NCBI GenBank assembly: GCA_050247255.1 | Contig: JBFWUM010000016.1 | Location: 17,169 to 81,168, forward strand | Reading direction: 5' to 3' | Length of the DNA stretch: 64,000 nucleotides | Source of the DNA: JBFWUM01 sp050247255 | Lineage (GTDB): Bacteria; Acidobacteriota; Vicinamibacteria; Vicinamibacterales; UBA2999 | In this document: positions 62,084 to 64,000 of the stretch, piece by piece | Layout: every line of letters starts with the position of its first letter | How positions within the stretch are numbered: position 1 is the first letter of the stretch | Notes under the pieces: generated by a model | Told to the model about the DNA's origin: nothing | The model's input: the letters and a program-made list of their open reading frames with translations, nothing else | The model's database searches: none | Program-made: the position numbers and the translations under genes

Positions 62084-63243
62084 TTCCCGCCCGGCCGCGG
62101 GAACGCCCGGCCGTTGATGACGACGCCGGGCCGGGCCCCCGTGACGGCTCCCTGAGCGACGACCGGCACGCCGTTCACCAGGACATAGGCGAACCCCGCG
62201 GGGCCATCGCCCGCGCCGGTTGCGATGACCGCCGGGTCGAAGACGACCACGTCGGCTGCAGCGCCCTCCCGCAGCTCCCCGCGGTCGCCGCGCGGACCGA
62301 GGCCGAGCCGCACGGCGGGCTGCGAGGTCGCCCGGCGGATGGCTTCCTCGAGCGTCAGCAGGCCGTCGCCAACCGTGGCGCGCAGCCACCGTGGGAACGC
62401 GGCTGGGTCGCCGGCGGCAGTCGGCATCATCTCTCCCCACCCGAGGAGCGAACGCAATTGTTCGGGGAATTCCTCACGACGCGGCAGCGCCGACGGCTCG
62501 ACGATCAACGACGTATAGAGACCGCTGGTGACCATGCGCCGGGTGACGTTCGCCAGGTCGGCGACCTGGTCGGCCGGGCGATCGCGCAGCTCCGCGGCGA
62601 CGGCCATTGCCTCGAGCCGCGCGCCAGCCGCCAGGTCAATGGCGCTCTGCACCTCGGCCTGTACGGTCTCCCCTCGCTGAGGGTCGACGACCAGCGCAGC
62701 GCCGCTCGGCGCGAGGAAGAAGGCCAGCGGCGGGCCGTCGGCGCCCGGGCCGCCCGCCACGGCCCCCGCCAGCCAGAGTCCGACCGCCCCCTCCTCCAAG
62801 TCCTGGCCGAGCCGTGCGGCGGATGTCTGGGTGCTCAGGGTCGCGACGTTTGCCGCCGTGCCCGTGCGGCGGAGCTGGTCGAGGTACGCGGCGCGACCGC
62901 CCGGTGCCATCGCGTCGCTCACCACCAGGACGGCCGTCGTGACCCCCTGGGAGATGAAGTGCCGGGCGGCGCCGCCCCGAACGAAGGCCTCATCCTGGCG
63001 CACCAGCGGATCGATGAACCCGGGCGCAACGGCTTGTCCGGACGCATCGATAACCGCGCGGCCGGCCGCTGCGTCCAGCGCCCCGATCGCACGGATGCGG
63101 TCGCCGGCAATGCCGACGTCCGCGCGTCGGGGTGGCCTTCCCGTTCCGTCGTAGACGAGCCCGTTGCGAATGACGATGTCGAAGGAGTCGGCGGGCGCAC
63201 ACGCGGCCAGGACGGCCGCGAGCAGCGCCGCGGCCGCGCGCAT
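62080..63243 (-). CDS. degenerate N-acyl-D-amino-acid deacylase-like lipoprotein (metal ligands lost)
   Basis: The 387-residue product has a lipoprotein signal ending AAVLAAC and an amidohydrolase layout (FDIVIRNGLVYDGTGRPP, VIDASGQAVAPGFIDPLV, ending ADVVVFDPAVIATG and YVLVNGVPVV). The usual HxHxD after PGFID reads PLVRQDEAF. The later strand with a metal His reads TSGLYTSLIVEPS instead of -SHIR-. It is also about 100 residues shorter than D-aminoacylases. I conclude that it is a pseudoenzyme. Its start overlaps the epimerase stop (TGATG). Confidence 0.75.
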   Translation of the reverse strand: MRAAAALLAAVLAACAPADSFDIVIRNGLVYDGTGRPPRRADVGIAGDRIRAIGALDAAAGRAVIDASGQAVAPGFIDPLVRQDEAFVRGGAARHFISQGVTTAVLVVSDAMAPGGRAAYLDQLRRTGTAANVATLSTQTSAARLGQDLEEGAVGLWLAGAVAGGPGADGPPLAFFLAPSGAALVVDPQRGETVQAEVQSAIDLAAGARLEAMAVAAELRDRPADQVADLANVTRRMVTSGLYTSLIVEPSALPRREEFPEQLRSLLGWGEMMPTAAGDPAAFPRWLRATVGDGLLTLEEAIRRATSQPAVRLGLGPRGDRGELREGAAADVVVFDPAVIATGAGDGPAGFAYVLVNGVPVVAQGAVTGARPGVVINGRAFPRPGGN

Positions 63244-64000
63244 CACGCCGACGCCCACCGGCTGATGTTCTGCTGGTAGATGTCCTCGAGCAGCGCGCGC
63301 AGCGACACCCGCGGCTGCCACCCGGGATAGTGCGCCTGGAACCGGGAGAGGTCGCTGACGTACCAGATGTGATCGCCAATCCTCGGCTCGTCGCGATACG
63401 TCCAGGCGAGGGGCCGGCCGGCGATCTCCTCGCAGAGCGCGATCGCCTCGAGCATCGAACAGTTACTGCGGCGCCCGCCACCCATGTTGTAGACCTCGCC
63501 GGAGCGCGGGCTGGCGAAGAAAGCGTCGATGGCGGCGATGAGATCGGCGCTGTGGATGTTGTCGCGGACCTGTTTGCCCTTGTAGCCGAACACCGTGTAC
63601 CGCGCGCCGGTGCAGACGCACTTCATCAGGTAGGCCAGGAAGCCGTGGAGCATGGCGCCGGAATGGTTCGGTCCGGTCAGGCAGCCGCCGCGCAGGCACG
63701 CGGTGCGCAGCCCGAAGTACCGGCCGTACTCCTGGACGAGCAGGTCGGCGGCGGCCTTGGACACCCCGAACAGGGAGTGCGTCGAGCCGTCGATGCTCAT
63801 CGACTCGTCGATCCCCTGGTAGCGCGGATGATCGGGCGGCAGCTCCCACCGTGTCTCGAGCTCGATAAGAGGAAGGCTGTTGGGCCGGTCGCCATAGACC
63901 TTGTTCGTCGAGAGGTAGACGAACGGCGCTTCGGGGCACGACCGGCGCACCGCGTCGAGCAGCGTCAGCGTGCCGACGGCGTTGACGCCGAAGTCCATGT
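63243..64000 (-). CDS. CDP-paratose 2-epimerase-like NAD-dependent sugar epimerase (partial)
   Basis: Only the C-terminal 250 or so residues are in the window; the N-terminal Rossmann part lies beyond the edge. Visible are FVYLSTNKVYGDRPN, the active-site region DGSTHSLFGVSKAAADLLVQ (with Phe where the usual Tyr of YxxxK is), QEYGRYFGLRTACLRGGCLTGP and GYKGKQVRDNIHSADL. These fit CDP-tyvelose/paratose-type epimerases in sugar-nucleotide pathways. From memory, close relatives also have Phe there. It is coupled to the pseudo-deacylase gene. Confidence 0.85.
   Translation of the reverse strand, partial: MDFGVNAVGTLTLLDAVRRSCPEAPFVYLSTNKVYGDRPNSLPLIELETRWELPPDHPRYQGIDESMSIDGSTHSLFGVSKAAADLLVQEYGRYFGLRTACLRGGCLTGPNHSGAMLHGFLAYLMKCVCTGARYTVFGYKGKQVRDNIHSADLIAAIDAFFASPRSGEVYNMGGGRRSNCSMLEAIALCEEIAGRPLAWTYRDEPRIGDHIWYVSDLSRFQAHYPGWQPRVSLRALLEDIYQQNISRWASA

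Overview
The window is a high-GC (roughly 68-70 %), gene-dense chromosome segment. I infer an Acidobacteriota of the Vicinamibacteria type, most likely a draft or metagenome-assembled scaffold. The signs are a MoxR/VWA/DUF4159/DUF4175 operon, many secreted proteins with lipoprotein or Ala-Gln signal peptides, single-heme and di-heme secreted cytochromes, start codons that are often GTG or TTG, and small palindromes that read through genes as peptides such as RLKADTT and GPADAGPH. A 100-N gap (42716-42815) flanked by an exact 127-bp duplication shows an unfinished assembly. No rRNA, tRNA, CRISPR array, transposase or phage gene was seen, and no unannotated stretch exceeds 300 bases.

Layout. 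68-6221: small enzymes (acetyltransferase, AlkB, SWIB protein, truncated globin, two DinB proteins, SDR, secreted metzincin, secreted VOC protein). 6281-15184: giant Lhr-type helicase, L,D-transpeptidase, MarC, an acetyltransferase fused in frame to a lipoprotein, and an S9 peptidase. 15438-23512: Dps, a secreted heme/propeller protein, an M49-like peptidase, an orphan hybrid sensor kinase and small proteins. 23598-37614: an operon-like block with three secreted DUF4159 paralogues, a VWA/amidotransferase-like membrane protein, a C13 caspase-like protein whose nucleophile position is Ser, MoxR ATPase, DUF58, a BatA-like protein and a 1214-residue DUF4175-like protein. This is the best candidate for a multi-gene system that is not well described. 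37744-45637: BON lipoprotein, DUF1835, cystathionine beta-synthase, RecQ, a di-heme cytochrome, and a slightly AT-richer methyltransferase/phosphatase/VOC cluster. 45821-48690: proton-translocating transhydrogenase (three subunits). 48785-64000: metallopeptidase, SDRs, methyltransferase, MBL hydrolase, APC permease, alcohol dehydrogenase, the MrfA-MrfB repair pair followed by a second AlkB, an amidohydrolase that has lost its metal ligands, and a partial nucleotide-sugar epimerase.

Two kinds of small sequence element run through the whole window. The first is a family of 18-22 bp palindromes with a CT-GA-AG centre, compensated stem changes and a conserved tail ([GAC]C[CT]ACG). Ten copies were found, three of them read in frame inside genes. 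The second is a set of degenerate word-repeat tracts (7-10 nt words, a different word at each locus), several folded as long inverted repeats, which sit at gene borders or become part of signal-peptide regions. Many genes also have a TANNNT-like -10 hexamer only 7-12 nt before the start codon, which suggests widespread leaderless transcripts. DNA repair is a recurring theme (two AlkB, Lhr, RecQ, MrfAB, Dps).
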